Assembly (NCBI RefSeq): GCF_000471905.2
Contig: NW_006500178.1
Span: 335,314-399,313 of the forward strand
Length of the DNA stretch: 64,000 bases
Source of the DNA: Amborella trichopoda
Taxonomy: Eukaryota > Streptophyta > Magnoliopsida > Amborellales > Amborellaceae
Reading direction: 5' to 3'
Shown here: piece after piece, positions 23,001 through 38,000 of the stretch
Layout: each line of letters starts with the position of its first letter
Numbering within the stretch: the stretch's first letter is position 1
Made by a program: the position numbers and the translations under genes
The notes under the pieces: model-generated
Databases searched by the model: none
The model's input: only the letters and a program-made list of their open reading frames with translations
Told to the model about the DNA's origin: nothing

Positions 23001-26000
23001 AATGGCAGATTGATTATCGCAAGATATCTTCATTGATCCACTGGTTGTGGATCCCATCTCTTGCATCAAGGTCTTCAGCCGCATTCTCTCACTCTTAGTG
23101 TGAGCCATTTCTCTATATTCTGCCTCAGTAATAGTCCTTGCCATAGTTTCTTGAATCTCTCTGCTGAGGTCACAATTCTGGTTCGGAATCCCGATTCGGC
23201 GATTCCTAAAAGGGATCTTCACAGAATCCATTTAGGAATCTAGATTCCATAAGTTAGGAATCTTGTTTCATAGCTTTTTAGGAATCTCGATCCCATTATT
23301 TGTAGAATCTCGGCCCCAAATGTTTTTAATCTCGATTCCAACATTTATTGAATTTTGATTCCATGTCTGTTGATTCCTGATTCCACATTTAAGGAATCTT
23401 GATTTGTTATGGTTTTGAATCTAGAATCTACAACATAAAAGACCTCGGTTTGTAGGAGAAAGGAATTGCGATTCAATCAACATAGAACTTTGGCTCGACC
23501 TCCATTAGATACCTGTTTGATGTCAAAATTTCTCTCTAACCACATGTTGTTTTTTAATTCCTGCAATAATGTATCCATGTGTGTGCTTGATGTTTAGATT
23601 GAATTTCTCCCCTACCACAATTGCATAATGTAAATGCAAGCAAATAGTAATAATAAAATAAAATAAATAAAATCATAAAGAAAACAATTTGAAGTACATA
23701 ACATCCAATTACCTGAATGGTTACCACTTTTTAAAGGTAATTGGAGTAGAAATCTTCATTCGATTCGAATGCTTCTAATTGTTCCAATTCTTCTAATAGT
23801 GCTAGGATTGGCTTGAATCGCATTTCTAATAGTGCTAGGATGAACTCAATGTTCAAAAAGACAGATTTGGGCAGCGAGGCGGTTTGAGTGCTTGACCGCC
23901 TAGGCGGGCGCCCGAGACAGGGTGCCCTCACCAAAATTAAAAGCCTCCCCCCACCCCAAACATAAAGAATAGGGGAGTTCTGAAGGCATGATTTAAAGCC
24001 TTAGGGAGTTTTTAGGGCAATTTTAGAGCCCCAAACTCCCCGTGATCATGAAATAGACGAAAACGTAATAGTACAACAATACAATACTACAATGAGTACA
24101 ATCACATAATATATTTACGGATGAGACAATCATACAAGTCTCAAAGAGATTGTAACTCGTAAATTGTAACTTGTAACTTGTAAGACATTGATTTTTTGCA
24201 CGAAAAAAGGGAAGCCCCTAGGTGCAAATTGGTGAAATTAACATACGGAAAATTCGCATGTAGTATGTGTGATTGCTCTATATTTAGCCTTTGCACTAGA
24301 TCTAGCCATAACATTTTGTTTCTTACTTCTCTATATTACCAAGTTTCTACCAGTAAATGTACAATAACTTGTTTTAGACCGCATGTCTGATGTTGAAGAT
24401 GTCCAATCAGCACATGAATTACTTTCAATGGCTAAATAATTATTTCTCTTGTAAATCAAACCGCGATCGGAAGCTCCCTTCAGATACCTTAAAATTCTAT
24501 AAACCACATCTCAGTGAGGAATCCTTGGAGCATGCATAAACTGACTCACAACACTTGCTGTGAAAGCAATATCAGGCCTCGTGATGGCGAGATAAATCAG
24601 CCCCATACCAGTCTTTTGTAATTTCCTGCACCCTCTAATAACTCCCTCTGATCAGGCAATAATTTTGTATTTGAATCCATATGCATATCCGCTTGTGTAG
24701 CACCCAACATTCCAGTTTCTGTCAACAAATCAATCACATATTTTCTTTGAGACGAACTAGTGTCATGCTTTGATGTGGCTAGTTCAATTCCGAGAACATA
24801 CCTTAGCTAACCTAAATTCTAAAAATATTGTTGTAGATGTCTCTTTAAATCACCGATGCCTATTTCATTATCGCCAGTAACAACAATGTCATCAACTTAG
24901 ATGACTAAAGCAATTATTCGGGGGTCCTATTTTCAAATAAGCATTGAATGATTTGCATGATTATGCTGAAATCCATATGCCGTAACAATTTCACTGATTT
25001 TTTAATACCATGCACGTGGTGATGATTTTAGGCCATAACTTACACACTTTATTTGACTCCCCCTGAGTAACAAACCCTTTTGGTTGCTCCATGTACACCT
25101 CTTCTTGTAAATCACCATGGAGAAAAGCATTCTTGACATCAAGTTGCCACAACCGCCATCCCTTGTTGCCAGCCACAATAGGGGCAAATTTAGGTGTCAA
25201 TGCCAAATGTTTTATTGTATTCCTTTGCTACCAATCTGGCTTTTAATCTTTCTATGGTGCCACAGGTTGATATTTGATTTTTTAAACCCATCTACACCCA
25301 ACAACCCTTTTTCCAGCTGGTAACTTAGTGCGTTCCCATTCCCATGTATCATTTGAATGAAGTGCATCCATTGCAATCCCCACCATGTAATAGTGCACCT
25401 ATGCATCATCGGCATTGTTTTTCGATCGGAAGATCTAGAGCTAACTATCAAGACTTTTGGGCTATCCGAACACGTTTGCCACTCGATGGTTCATTCATGT
25501 TTGTTGCCGGGGGCAACAAGACCAAGCTGGTAAGGAAGAAAAGAATCCTTCATATTTCTATGAATCCCTATGAACATAAAAGGGCCGAGTCCTTTTACCA
25601 TTCGGTATAAAAGGGATATTTATATAGATATGGGAGGGGCCACATTAAGTCCCTGCCTGTGCATTAGTACACTTATTTAGCAATTCAAAATAGAGGACTC
25701 TTCAGTTGTGATCAAAGGCTCCTGGGTCAATAACCAAGGGAGCAGGTTTCTGAGAGGTAAGAAGCACAAAAGTATGTGAATTGGCAAAGGTGGCAGTAGA
25801 AGAGGAAGATGAACCATAGATTGCTGAACTTGTTTAACAAGTATATTATATTCTTATTTGGAAAGCAACACTGGGTCACCAGCAAAATCTGATTGTTGTT
25901 GTTAATCACCAGGTCCATTTTGATAAGGTTCATCACTCTCAGATGTGTAAATAGCCTGATTTGCACAGGCAAGCGTACCAACCTTTTTCCAATACTTGTC

Positions 26001-29000
26001 AAATGTATAATTTGTATGCTCACAATGCCTACACTTGCGAGTTCCTCGACTCTTGCGACCATGACGTTGACCTCGTACTCTTCCTTAGTCATGACCATGT
26101 CCTCGACCTCTGCCTCCATCACCTCTCCATACAACTGAATTCAAGGCTGATCCATCATTAATATTGAGCCAGAAGGAGTGGGAGAAGCAGATATATTGAC
26201 ACGTTGAATGTGTGCGTAAACCTTTGTGAGCGATGGTAGTTGATTGTTTGTCAAGATCTGTCCACATACCGAATAGTACTAAGGATTATGACCCTAAACT
26301 CTTCATGTGCCTCTTCTGTAATTCCACATCGCTAGATATAGGCTGATATAGATTTAGCACCTCCCACGTACCCTTTAGAGTATTGTAATAATATTCACAC
26401 TCTTATTACCTTGTTGCCATTGAAACATTTTCTCAAACAGATCATATACCCATAGTTATTTTCATCTGATGATTATGTTTCTTTCGAAGTGTCCCAAATT
26501 CTTTAACTATATCAAGAAACATCACATTAGCACTTATTTGGGGTTTAGCACTTATTTGGGGTTCCATACTTCTCGACAACTCATGATTGTCCGATCCATC
26601 CTCATCCACACTTCAAATGACAATCAGATTTACTAGGTTTATCTTCAATCAAGTATTCTACTTTACCCTAGGCACCAAGGGACACTTTGACAAATTGAGC
26701 CCATACAACATAATCAGACTCCTTTAATTTTACCGATGTGATTTGTATTGTCAATTTTAGAAAGATTAAGGTTTCTAGGTTTAATTTCCTTGTCCATGAG
26801 TATATAAAATAAAGGGGGAAGATGACAACCAGGATTGGGAAATTTCTGTCACTCAGACAACCCTAATACAATGTTAGAAGCCAAATAAAGTGGAGAGATA
26901 CTTATCATTCAGATCTGGTCATGTTCTCACACTTGAATAAATTAGGGCAATACCACATTAAATACATTTGAGCATCACCACGCCACCATTATTGAAACTA
27001 TAGTAGATCTTGTTCTTGAAAGAGAACACACACACGCAGCAGCATCACCACACTAACAGCAGATTAGATGGCCTTTTGCACACAAAACAACCCTAGGAAA
27101 CAACCCTAGGGTTTTTATTGAATGGTCTTAGGGTACCCCTTGACAATATCAGCATCACTGGTTTCTTTCTCTTTTTTTTTTTTTTTCGTGAAAGGAAAGT
27201 GGAAGATAAATGTTTAGGATTTAAGGGAAAGAGAAGATGAAGACAAAGGGAAGATGGAAGTACAGGGTTTAGAGAAACGGGAATATAAATGGAAACGGGA
27301 GGATGAAAGTTTAGGGTTTAAAGAAAGGGGAAGGTGAAAGTTTAGGGTTTAGAGAAAGGGGAAGATGAAAGATCAGATCTGCTCTTATACCGTGTCAGAG
27401 AAAGTAGAGAGACAAAAAATAAAAGAAAAAAAGAATAGAGAGAGAGAGGGAGATATGAGAGATGTGAGGTTCAAAACAGACCCCTCATGCACCTCTTAAC
27501 CAACTTCTATATTATTAAAAAACATGAGGGGGAAAATTCCCCATACAAAATCTGAAAGGACACTTAGGTCCTAGAACATAGATAAAAGAACTTTTAACAA
27601 TGGTAAAAATGTGGTTTTGTTCTTTGTAGTTTTTTTAATTTTAGTTCTAGCACCGGACTTGATTAATACATTTTATTATTTTTGTTGTAATAATGTGCGA
27701 GTTAGTGGTTTCACTCTCTTTATCTCAGTTTCACTCAGCGTAAGATAGTGCAGGTTGAATCTGGAAAGTTGGTTTTAGAAGATGCTGAGTTTGACTTGGA
27801 GAGAGAACTAGAAGGGCTTGTGGACATGTTCTCTGTACAGTGTATCGATCATAATGTAGAGATCGTGCTTGATCTAGCTGGTATGCTATGCAACCTTATC
27901 TTTAAAAGTTTCTGACTAACTACTGTTTTTATAGCACACCTAATGAAAACTTCATACCTGATGAATTACATCTTTGTAAGGAAAAATAATTTCCTAGACA
28001 CAAGAGAATGTAAACTATAGTCATAGGGATCTAAGCGAGGGAAGCGGGAGTGTGGGATCAATGATGCTTGGAGATTCGTAGTTGGGGGATCGAGATCCAT
28101 ACATCATATGGTAAATGAATTTAGATCCCAACATGTAGGGAGCATTACTTAAATTATAAAGTAATGATAAAATGATATAGTCTAGGATCAAATGATAAAG
28201 TATATGGGATCGGGGTCCGTGAAGCTTTGAATCTAGGCTCCGGAAGATCACTTAACTAGGTTTACTGTAGTTCAGGATCAACTTCGAATTCAACAATTCA
28301 AATCTCAGTGTTGTTGACTGGGTCTTCATGAAAGTTCGACAATATGATCTAGCTAAGCATATACAATTAAAAATTTTCTTTTATTCATTCCCGCTAGAAC
28401 ACTCACAAGTGTTCAAAATTATAATTTTATTCATAAAATAAGTCCTAATAGAATCTAGGATCATATCTTGCAAGCCATTACAATTCTTTACAATCATACA
28501 AAACACAATGCATGAAGTTGAATGAAGAAACATGGAGCTATTAGAATTACCAAATACCTTGCCTCAGGTTACCACTAAGGACTTCATACACACCACCCGG
28601 GGTCTCCCCCACTGAGGCACACGAGATCTCGGTCCTAACCTAGTCTCATAATTCAAGAAGCCTAGGCAAAACCCGTACTCAAGAGTGAAAGCATATGGGA
28701 ACATGGGATGGGAATCTTCTCATAAGATTTAGGCTTTACCAACCATGGATGTGCCCCTTTTTAATAATAATTATTTAAACCTTAGTAGAGAGAAAAATTG
28801 AACAGGAGAGAAAAGAGAGAGAGTGGGGCGTGTCTGCCTGAGGGGGAGAGAGAGACTAAGCTCTGATGTGTAGAGTTTTACCCCCCACAGAAGGGGCATT
28901 TATAGTGCAAAAGCTAGATTTAGAGTTTGCCATCATTGTGAGACTTAATATTAACCGTAGATCTTGGAGACCTGTGGGGTGAAGAGATCTTAGCCTTATA

Positions 29001-32000
29001 TTCCTTAAGTCAGCCATCATGATTTAAAAGAATGTGTTACAACCATTATCCCTCAGTTTTCGTAACTCTATTCCCATCAATTTTTAATTAGAGAAAATAA
29101 GATCATTTATTTATTGATTTCAATCAATCACAATAGTTTCCTTTTTTGAAATCAATTATCTCATGTCAAAACACTTCCCACAAAAATAAACCATCAACTA
29201 GGAGGCTCATTGAACAAGCCAACTCAAGAGGAAAAGAGAAGGTGGGATGTGCCACCTTGTGGGCACTTTTGTCCATGCCTCCTCATAATATGCCTGTGGG
29301 TGGTGGGCCCACAACTCAAATGGGCCCCCACATCCTCAAGTTAATTTTTGGAATTCTATGATTAATTTTTACAAACTGATGAATAGTTTTATTTTCTCTT
29401 GGAAACAATTAACATACAATTCACTTTAGGCTATTTTGAAACACCTCTTAGCCAAAATAAAATAGAGATTCAAAAATTCATTTTCGTATTCTAAAAATCA
29501 AATAAAGTGTAATTAAACATATTAAAATGAATTTGTTGGGAATTAGATCCAAAGAGTTAGGAATACCACAAATACATTGAGGACTCCCATCTATTCTAAA
29601 CGACCATATCCCATTGTCATCTTCTCAAACTCACCCAACAGATCCCATGACCCACATACCATTGCAGGGGTTCATGCTTGGTCCATCAAAGCCAACCAAT
29701 AAGTGAAGGAGATACGATCCTAGTTTATGGAGTACATGTCTCTCTCTGAGGACAAGTCTTGGTCCAATTCTTGCACAATACTTTGTGGGTCCTTTCAACA
29801 AAGTCCACTGTTGCAAGGAGACATCTCTTTGGCACATATACATGACCTGCCCCAGAGGGCTGCTTCCTAGATGGCTATCTAGTGTTCATGTTGTGCGATG
29901 GTAATAATGAGGATTTTGGCCCTTGGCCCCTTCAGCCATCCACCGCATACATGGATCACATCCAGTCCACCTTAGGCATAGCTCTAACCTCATCAAGGAA
30001 TAACCCCATTACGAAACCCTTATCGGTTGTGCACAATGCCCAGGGCTACATGTTTAGGCATCAACCCGAGCCTAGCCCATCGAAACTCTCGTGAGTCACG
30101 GCATTAGTAATGCCACACAGTCTATCCAGACCATGCCACACAGTTTATCCGGACCGTACCACGCAGTCTATCTGGACCATGGCACATAGTCTATCATATT
30201 ACTATATAAAGTTTTCAGTACTTGCTCTCATTGGGCCTTTAAATGGCCACATAACCCCATCACTTGCCTCCTCAGGGTCCTTTCGTTTAGATGCCATATG
30301 GGGATATGGTCAATGAGAGGGCAAAGGCCTCTTATCCCTCTCTCTTCTCCCGGCCCCTCCTCTCTCTCTCTTCATATTTATATTTTTAATGCTAAAAATT
30401 TAAATTTTTCATGCTCTTGACGCTTTTTGTGCTTTCTCTCAAAAAGTGGTGGGCTTGCAATCATTGCTTCTCATTCACAATGCTTGCGACATTTCTCTCT
30501 CTCTCTCTCTCAGATATTAACAAATTGGGGAGTTTTGTGCATTATCGTATTCTCTCCAAATTCTTTGATGGGGTACATTGTGATCGCCCCCCCCCCCCCC
30601 CCCCCCCACAATAAAAAAAATGAAAATAAAAAAAATTGAGAGGTGGACAGGACCCAATGAATTAGTCTCAAGGGAGTTAAGCCTTTCAATCACGATCTCT
30701 ATTCTCACTTTTAATACCACAATTCATTTATCCTCACTATCTTTTTCCATCTTCTTTCTTCTCTCTCCCTGCCCTCTCCTATCACCTTTCTTTGAAACCA
30801 GTCACAAGTCATGACTACCAAGGTGTGTAAACAGTTAATGCAAACGATGTAAGAATCAATGCTATTAGATAAATTGTAGGTCATAAAAGAATAAAGAACC
30901 TTCCTAAGTAGGGAATTTGTGTCAAATTGTCTATAGCTCATAGTTTAGACCGAAGAATTGACATTCACAGCAACTAAAATATGTTGGTGATCCACGCTTC
31001 CATTGTCAATGATCTCCAAATGAGTCGGTGAACCTGATTCCTAATGTAGAAGAAGCTCAATTCCAAGTTCGTGGAGGAACTATTCTAATTAAACATGGAC
31101 CCATACTTTGGATACGAGGCATCTGGATCCCATTAACCAGGGATCTAGATCCCCACTTATGCAGATCAAGATCCCTAAATTAAAAATAATCTTGGAGTAG
31201 ACGACCCTTTTCCCTGATTGTGGGATCCAGCTTCTGGAGCTGGAGCGACCACCTCCTTAGGAGATCCCAGTAACTATGATGTAAACCTTGCATGAAATTC
31301 AAAGAAATGAAGCGAGACAAGAATGATTCAGCTGATATTCAAATGCAGCAACTAGAACTTGATTTATGTCGAACAAGAAATAAAAACATTAGTTCATATT
31401 ATTAACTGAAACTTAATTATGTTCTATGATTGAGTCAGTAGTTATTATAAAGGGTACTGAATGACGCAATTCAAGGTACCTCTCCTAATGAGGTTGCCTT
31501 CTCTCAAAGCTATCCAATTAATCGAGTAGTTTCCTAGTTTATTGTGTTTTTCATCAAGAATTAGTGATGTTACAAATTACATCGCATGCAATATAATTTG
31601 CTTTTCTTGCTATTGCTTGTAGATGATATGCCAAAACTTGTTCGAGGAGACTCCGCTAGAGTGGTTCAGATATTTGCAAATCTCATCAGCAACTCTATTA
31701 AGTTCACATCATGTAAGTGCTTCCTTAAGCTGTTTCTTCTTTCTTTTTTTTAATATACTTCCTTTAAAGAAATGGGCATGTCCTTGCATAAATGGCGCAT
31801 GCCCTCCAGTAATATGAATAATGTGAACAGCGGTGGAATCCATTAGTTCTAGATTCAGGATTTGACATGCTCTGTCATTCTTAATTATGAAACTTAGAGC
31901 GGTTGACAGAGTTGCTGTTATTCACCTTTAGGTAATGTCACTGTAATGTTTACTATTGAATTTGACATGGTCACGTTGCGCAGCAGAATCAGGTTACCAT

Positions 32001-35000
32001 GCAGCATTTCATGATTTCATTATGATAAGTGCTCACTGAGTAGCTTTTGTTCATTATGTTTCAGATTTTACAGATTAATTTAACGTGAGGTGCCTTCTCT
32101 TCCAACGTTTGCTTTGTAGCCTTGAACACTTCTCTTGGTTATATCTGATTGCATCTAATGCCATTAGCATATTTCTTCGCTCACAAATCTTGTTCATATC
32201 ATTTACTACCCATTGTAAGTTTCATACAGAAAGGCCCATTTTCTTTGTTTTCAGTAGCGTTGTCAAAGAAGTAATACAGCTGAGGATTTGTGAAGCTCAC
32301 ATTTATGAGAAAATCACTTGCTGGAGTTGACTTGGTTGAGACTGGAGATTGGCTGCTTTTGTGAACTGTGCAATATCATTGTCCATTACTACTAATCTAG
32401 TAGTATTATCAAAGTCCTATCAAATGAATAAGACAGTTGAGCAACTCGGATGCAGTTGCTTATGGTACTACTGACAGGTGTCTAAAAAATGTGGCACATG
32501 CTGGATCTCATGGGATGGCAGTGGAGGATGGGTCAAGGAGTCAATAAGCAAAAGATTTTAAGCATACCTCACACAAGGAACTGAGATTTGCAAATCAGTT
32601 TTTCAAAAGGTGCTGACATGCCTATGCGGATGCCTCAAGACTGGGGCGTCCCCTATTCAGCAAGGCCATGAATCTACACACATACAGTATTGCGTGTAAT
32701 ATAATTATTTATCAGCTTTTGAAAAATCAGTTGAGTGTACTAGGGCTCTGCCAAGTTTCTCAGCCTTGGCACCTTACTGAGTCAACTATGAGGTACACAA
32801 TTTGGGGTGGGATTCTATGTATAGTTCTTGGGCATATATCATAGTGACTTGCTCAAGTGCTATATGTTGCATCAGAAAATAAAAAGGAATATGCCCTGTT
32901 GTTTTCCTTTTCTCACTTGTTGGCCCCAAGTTTTTATCCATAATTGAACTCTAAGCTAAATTTTCACTAGCTTAGAAGTCTTAGCTTTAAGAAAAAACCG
33001 CTGATTTTGCAGATCAAAGAATCAAGCTTTTGCCTGATTTTGAGAATTTTCAATTTCTTCGAAAACGATGGCCAATCTTCGATGAAATTTAAAAAGAAAA
33101 GAAAAGGAAAGAAAGTATGATTTCATAGTTTTGAATTTTGGATATACTATTTATCCAAAATTTGGAATGGCTTGGATCTCCTAGATTAAAAGTCGATACC
33201 CGAAATTGGTTTGGGGTTTTGATTGTGTTTGCATAAGAAAACTTTGGAAAGGATTTGAAGCCTCGATTCTTATCGAGCATGAGGATTGGGAAACCGGCCT
33301 CAAAATTTCATGAAATTTTTATTTTTATTTAAATTCATAAAATTGTTTGGATATTTAGTATGGATTGTCTATAAAGAGACCATTTATCTTTTGTACATGG
33401 CGGTCACAATCATTCTCGTCCTTTAAATTTGAAAATAGGTGGTTGTACGAGTTTCATTGAATAGATAGTTAAAAAACAAAAAATTCTCGGACTTTGTTAC
33501 TCATCCCAAGCCATCTAATTTTACATCTAATGAGTGGGAATGATTATGACCTCTGTACGAAAGATAAATGGTCTCTTTGTAGACAATCCCATTTAGTATT
33601 ATTAATCAATCTAGTAATATTTGTGGCGCTTGAAATTACATTTTATCAAAAAAATATTGGTTATATATTTTCTCCAATTTTCTTGTGCAAAAAGGCTGTT
33701 TTATGGTTGTGATGTTATCAATTACATTTTTGATGCATTTTTTGTATAATTTTTATTAGTGTTTTAAAATGCGGGATGCGACCCTAATGCGGTGGGGGGC
33801 CGATGCGGCTCAATGCGGCCCGGATGCGGGTGCATCGCGATGATTAGGTCAATAAATGTAAAAAAGTTTTAAAAAATGTAAAAAAATAAGTTAATGCATA
33901 GAAAAAAATATGAAGGTGATATATGTGATAGTAGGTATTTTAGTTTAATGATTAACTTCAAAACTATTAGTTGTCGAAGATTCTATATCTAGTTATCCAC
34001 TATTCCTTGATAGAAACTAGAAACTTGAAGCCAGCTTCATAAAGCATTCAACAATCAACAACCATCAGCACAAATTTGCACCACAAGCACAACTATAATT
34101 AAGCACAACCATCAACAACCATAAGTACAACCATAAGCACATAATAATGATATTACAAAATACAAATCAAAAGTCAAGCTCAAGAAGAGTTAATAGTTAA
34201 TAAATAATAACTTAATACAATCATCCATTTTGAGAGTCAATTTTGAAATTTGAACTTCTTTTTTTCAAATATCAATCAGACAAGTCATCTTGACAGTCGT
34301 CATGCGCATCATCAATATCATCCTCGACGGTCTCCATATATTCTTCTTCATCGGTCTCCTTTGAGTTAGCTTCCTCCTCGACCTCTGAAGCTAATGTGCG
34401 AGTGCGACTAGACCCAACAGCTCCTCAACTCCTTTGTGCTCTAGAGTTAGGTTGATCTTCTTCATTAGCCCCTATTGCTAGCTCGACATCAAACCATGTA
34501 AGATCCTCACCTTCAAACACACGCTCTTGTCTTGGATCTATGGTCCACTCACTTATGGAATCACCATCAGCTTCATATAATTGAATAGGGTTGAGCTTCG
34601 TGTGATTTTCATACCTCTCCCTAAGCCGTTTGTTATACTACACATAAACAAAATCATTTAACTTTTTCTGCTTTAACCTATTTCTTTTTTTTGTATGCAG
34701 CTGTGGTAGAAATTTGAAATCAGATAAATTAGATTTTAGATTAGAAATAAGGATTAAGGAATAAGGAGTAAAGGACTTACATGCTCAAATGCACTCCAAT
34801 TGCGCTCACAACCAGATGAGCTACATGTGAGATTCAACACTCGAATAGCGAGACGTTGTAGATTTGGTGTCTCGCTTCCATATAATGCCCACCATGCAGC
34901 TGTATAATATCTTATAATTTAGAATATAGTTAAAAATTAAGGGTATAAAATAAATAATGGAACTATACATAAAGTAAGAGACAAGTAAGATTATTTTTGA

Positions 35001-38000
35001 GCTTTTGGCCTTTACCTGGATCTGTAGTGTCCCTATTTCGAGTGGCAATATCTTTCCCAACGTTTCCCAAGGCTAACTTGAACTTAATCAATTCATGGTC
35101 TGGTACCAACCTCTCCAGCATATCTAAGAACCCACCATTTATTACAAGATCTGACTCAATGGATGGGTGCTTGTAGTGAAGAGATGGGTTTAGAAAATAA
35201 CCAACTGAATGGAGGTGTCTGTAATGCTGGGTATCCCATCTCCTATCAATAATTTCAAGTATAGCCTTACGTATATTTTCATCATCCTTTAAAACATCTT
35301 TTATTTCAGTGCATGCCCTAGTCATTGCCTCGTGTATGTAGCCCATGGCGGGCTTTGCATCACCATCAACTAGTCGAAGCACTCTCACTAAAGAGCGAAC
35401 CACCTCCAATGCAATAATTATTTGACTTTAAAAAGATGTATTCAGAATAATTTTTTCAGCCTTTCTTCCATCCTTAGGCTTTGACCATTTGCTTTGACTC
35501 CATTGCTCTGAAGCAAACATGGTTCTCAGCACTTTTTTCTTGGGTAGGCTTTGAAAAGTGAGAAATGACGTTGCAAATCTAGTGATACCTGGTCTCACTA
35601 ATTCTCTCTTCTTTGTAAAAGACCTCATCATACTTAGGACTATGGTGTGATTGTAAATAAATCTAACAACAAACATAGCTCTTGAAATCGCCCCACTAAA
35701 TAAAGATGTTGTACCCATTTTTTTAAGCATAAGATTAACACAGTGAGCTGCACAAGGAGTCCAAAACATATGCTTCCTTTTCAAAGTCAATGAATGCCCA
35801 ACTGCAGCATAGTTGGCACCATTGTCAGTGATAATTTGTACCACATTTTGCACCCCAACAAAATCGACAATCTCATCCATCAAGCCAAATAAGTATGTAC
35901 CATCATGTGACTTGTCTGATGCATCAATAAACTTAACAAAAAACGTACCTGTTGGGCAGTTAATCAAAAAATTAATGAATGCCCTTAATTTCCCATCGGA
36001 CCAACCATCACACATAATAGTGGCCCCATATTTCTCCCACCCTTCTCTCGGAGAAATCAAAATTTTATTCACGTCAAATACAATATCCTTCAACAAAGGC
36101 TCCTTAACCTCATGTTGTGAAGGAGGAATAAGTCCTAGGCCATATTGCCTAATTGCTTGGACCATACATGCAAAACTATCCAGAGTTATAGTATTAAAAG
36201 GAATGCCAGCCATGTAAATCTACTTTGCAATCCACTTACATATCGACTTCCTTTGTTCTTTCTTATATTTATTGTCAATTGTGGTTTGTTTTGTTTTTCT
36301 CTCTCTCCTGAACCACAATTTCGGGGCTAGGGGTGAAAAAAGAATCCATTGGCCCCTTAGAGAGAGGTGTTCATCTCTCAGCACTACCATCAATATTTAT
36401 AACCCTCTCTCTTGAGGTTGGAGTATGAGTACCCCTTTGCCTAGCAACTTCAGACGTATCATCATCACCATCATCATCAACATCATCAAATAATTGCATA
36501 TCATCAAGTAATTCCTTTCTTTCTTTTTTTTTTTCTCTTTATCTTTTTTCAATCTATCAAAATATTCTCTAATCTTCTTTTTTATATCATCTGTAGCTTG
36601 TGGGCATGCTCTTACATTCCCAAAAATTTTGGCTAAATGCTCTTTTTGTCGAAAAATACCACCAATATAAGTATTTTCATAGAGCAAGCATATCACACAA
36701 TTTCTATCTTTCGGATTTTTTAGTTTAGCATATCTCCAAGCCGGATCCTTGTTACTAGAAGATTGGGAAGAAGACATTGCCCCAAAAATAAGTATAACAG
36801 TATTATTGTACAAGATGGAATAAAAGTTACCGACTCTGTGAAGTAGTGGTCAATTTATTCACGGCCTCTTAAATCCCCAATTTCTTATCACAAATTCACC
36901 TTAACATCCCCAAATCAACAGTCAAAGGCATCAAATGAACATCCAAGTATCAAACAACCGCCAAATCAAAGATTTGAATGAAAAAAACATTTTCGCCAGA
37001 TTTTTTTTTCCCTCAATTTGATGCAAAAAAAGCCACGAAGTGCCTGGAAATCTTCATTTAGGGGGTATAATAAGCCCCCAAACAGTTTCCCTAAACTTTG
37101 AAACCACAAAGAGACCATTTTGCCCCTCCCCAAGGGGCAAAATCGAAAAAATTTTCCCCGAAAACAGATGCGGCGCGATGCAAGATGCAACCATGATGCA
37201 GCCTGATGCGGCGCATATGTGGCTGCATCTGTCAAAAGCGCATATGCGCCAGTTCACGATGCGGATGGGAGCGTATCTCGCATGATGGGGCTGCATATGC
37301 GGCGATGCAACCGCATTTTAAAACACTGATTTTTATGTTGTTCATAAAAGTTTATCACTTTAATTATTTTAAGAGTAAATTACATACAGACACTATTAGG
37401 CAGAGTTTCAAAAAGCGCTAAGCGGCACCCAGGCAGCCATGGGGGTTCCAGGCCGCCCAGCTCCTCGGCGGGCGCCTAAAACCTGAGTAGCCCAGTTAAA
37501 AAAAAAAAAAAACTGATGACTGATAATGATTAATCCATAAGACCATAATCCTAGTTAAAAAAAAAAAGATAGAAGTCTAGAAGAGAATTTTGATAATCCA
37601 TAAGACCATAATCCATATTTTAATACAATGCTGAAACAGTAAAACCAAACAAGCATACATTGATAGTCTGATACACTATAGACTATACACACAAAAGTTA
37701 AATAGTAGAACTAGAAACTAGAAACTAGTAAGTAGAAACTAAAAATAAGAAAAATATACTAAAATTCAGAAAATATACAGTCTAGGACACAAAAGTGAAC
37801 ACTCGACACAACAGTCAACACTCAATACCAAGAGTCTTCAATCATCATCGTCATCGGAAAGAATAGGGTAAGTTTCAATTTAGGCATCAGATTCGAGGCT
37901 ATCATCATCAGAGTCATCTACCTCTTCAATATAACGCTCGTCCTTCTCTGTTTCTTTTGAATCTGCCTCTTCCTCCTACTCTTTCTTCTACCTCCCTCTT

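Larger units (their letters stand above)
22508..27599 (-). mobile_element. Copia-B: Ty1-copia element with LTRs and TSD, interrupted
   Basis: 3' LTR 22508-22777, preceded on the minus strand by the purine tract gcttgagggggagtg. 5' LTR 27393-27599, followed by a PBS-like cggtataagagcagatc (complement of 27376-27392). The direct repeat atggt lies at 22503-22507 and 27600-27604. Gag zinc-knuckle-like [17 protein letters not shown] is near 26030; RT includes [20 protein letters not shown] (24991-25206); the RNase H piece is near 22970-23160. Many stops. A foreign block (about 23160-24390) splits RNase H. It ends only 150 bp before the next kinase exon. Confidence 0.85.

Noticed and set aside
35813-36217. 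+ strand frame of 134 residues
   Set aside because: Antisense shadow of the hAT-1 DUF659 segment.
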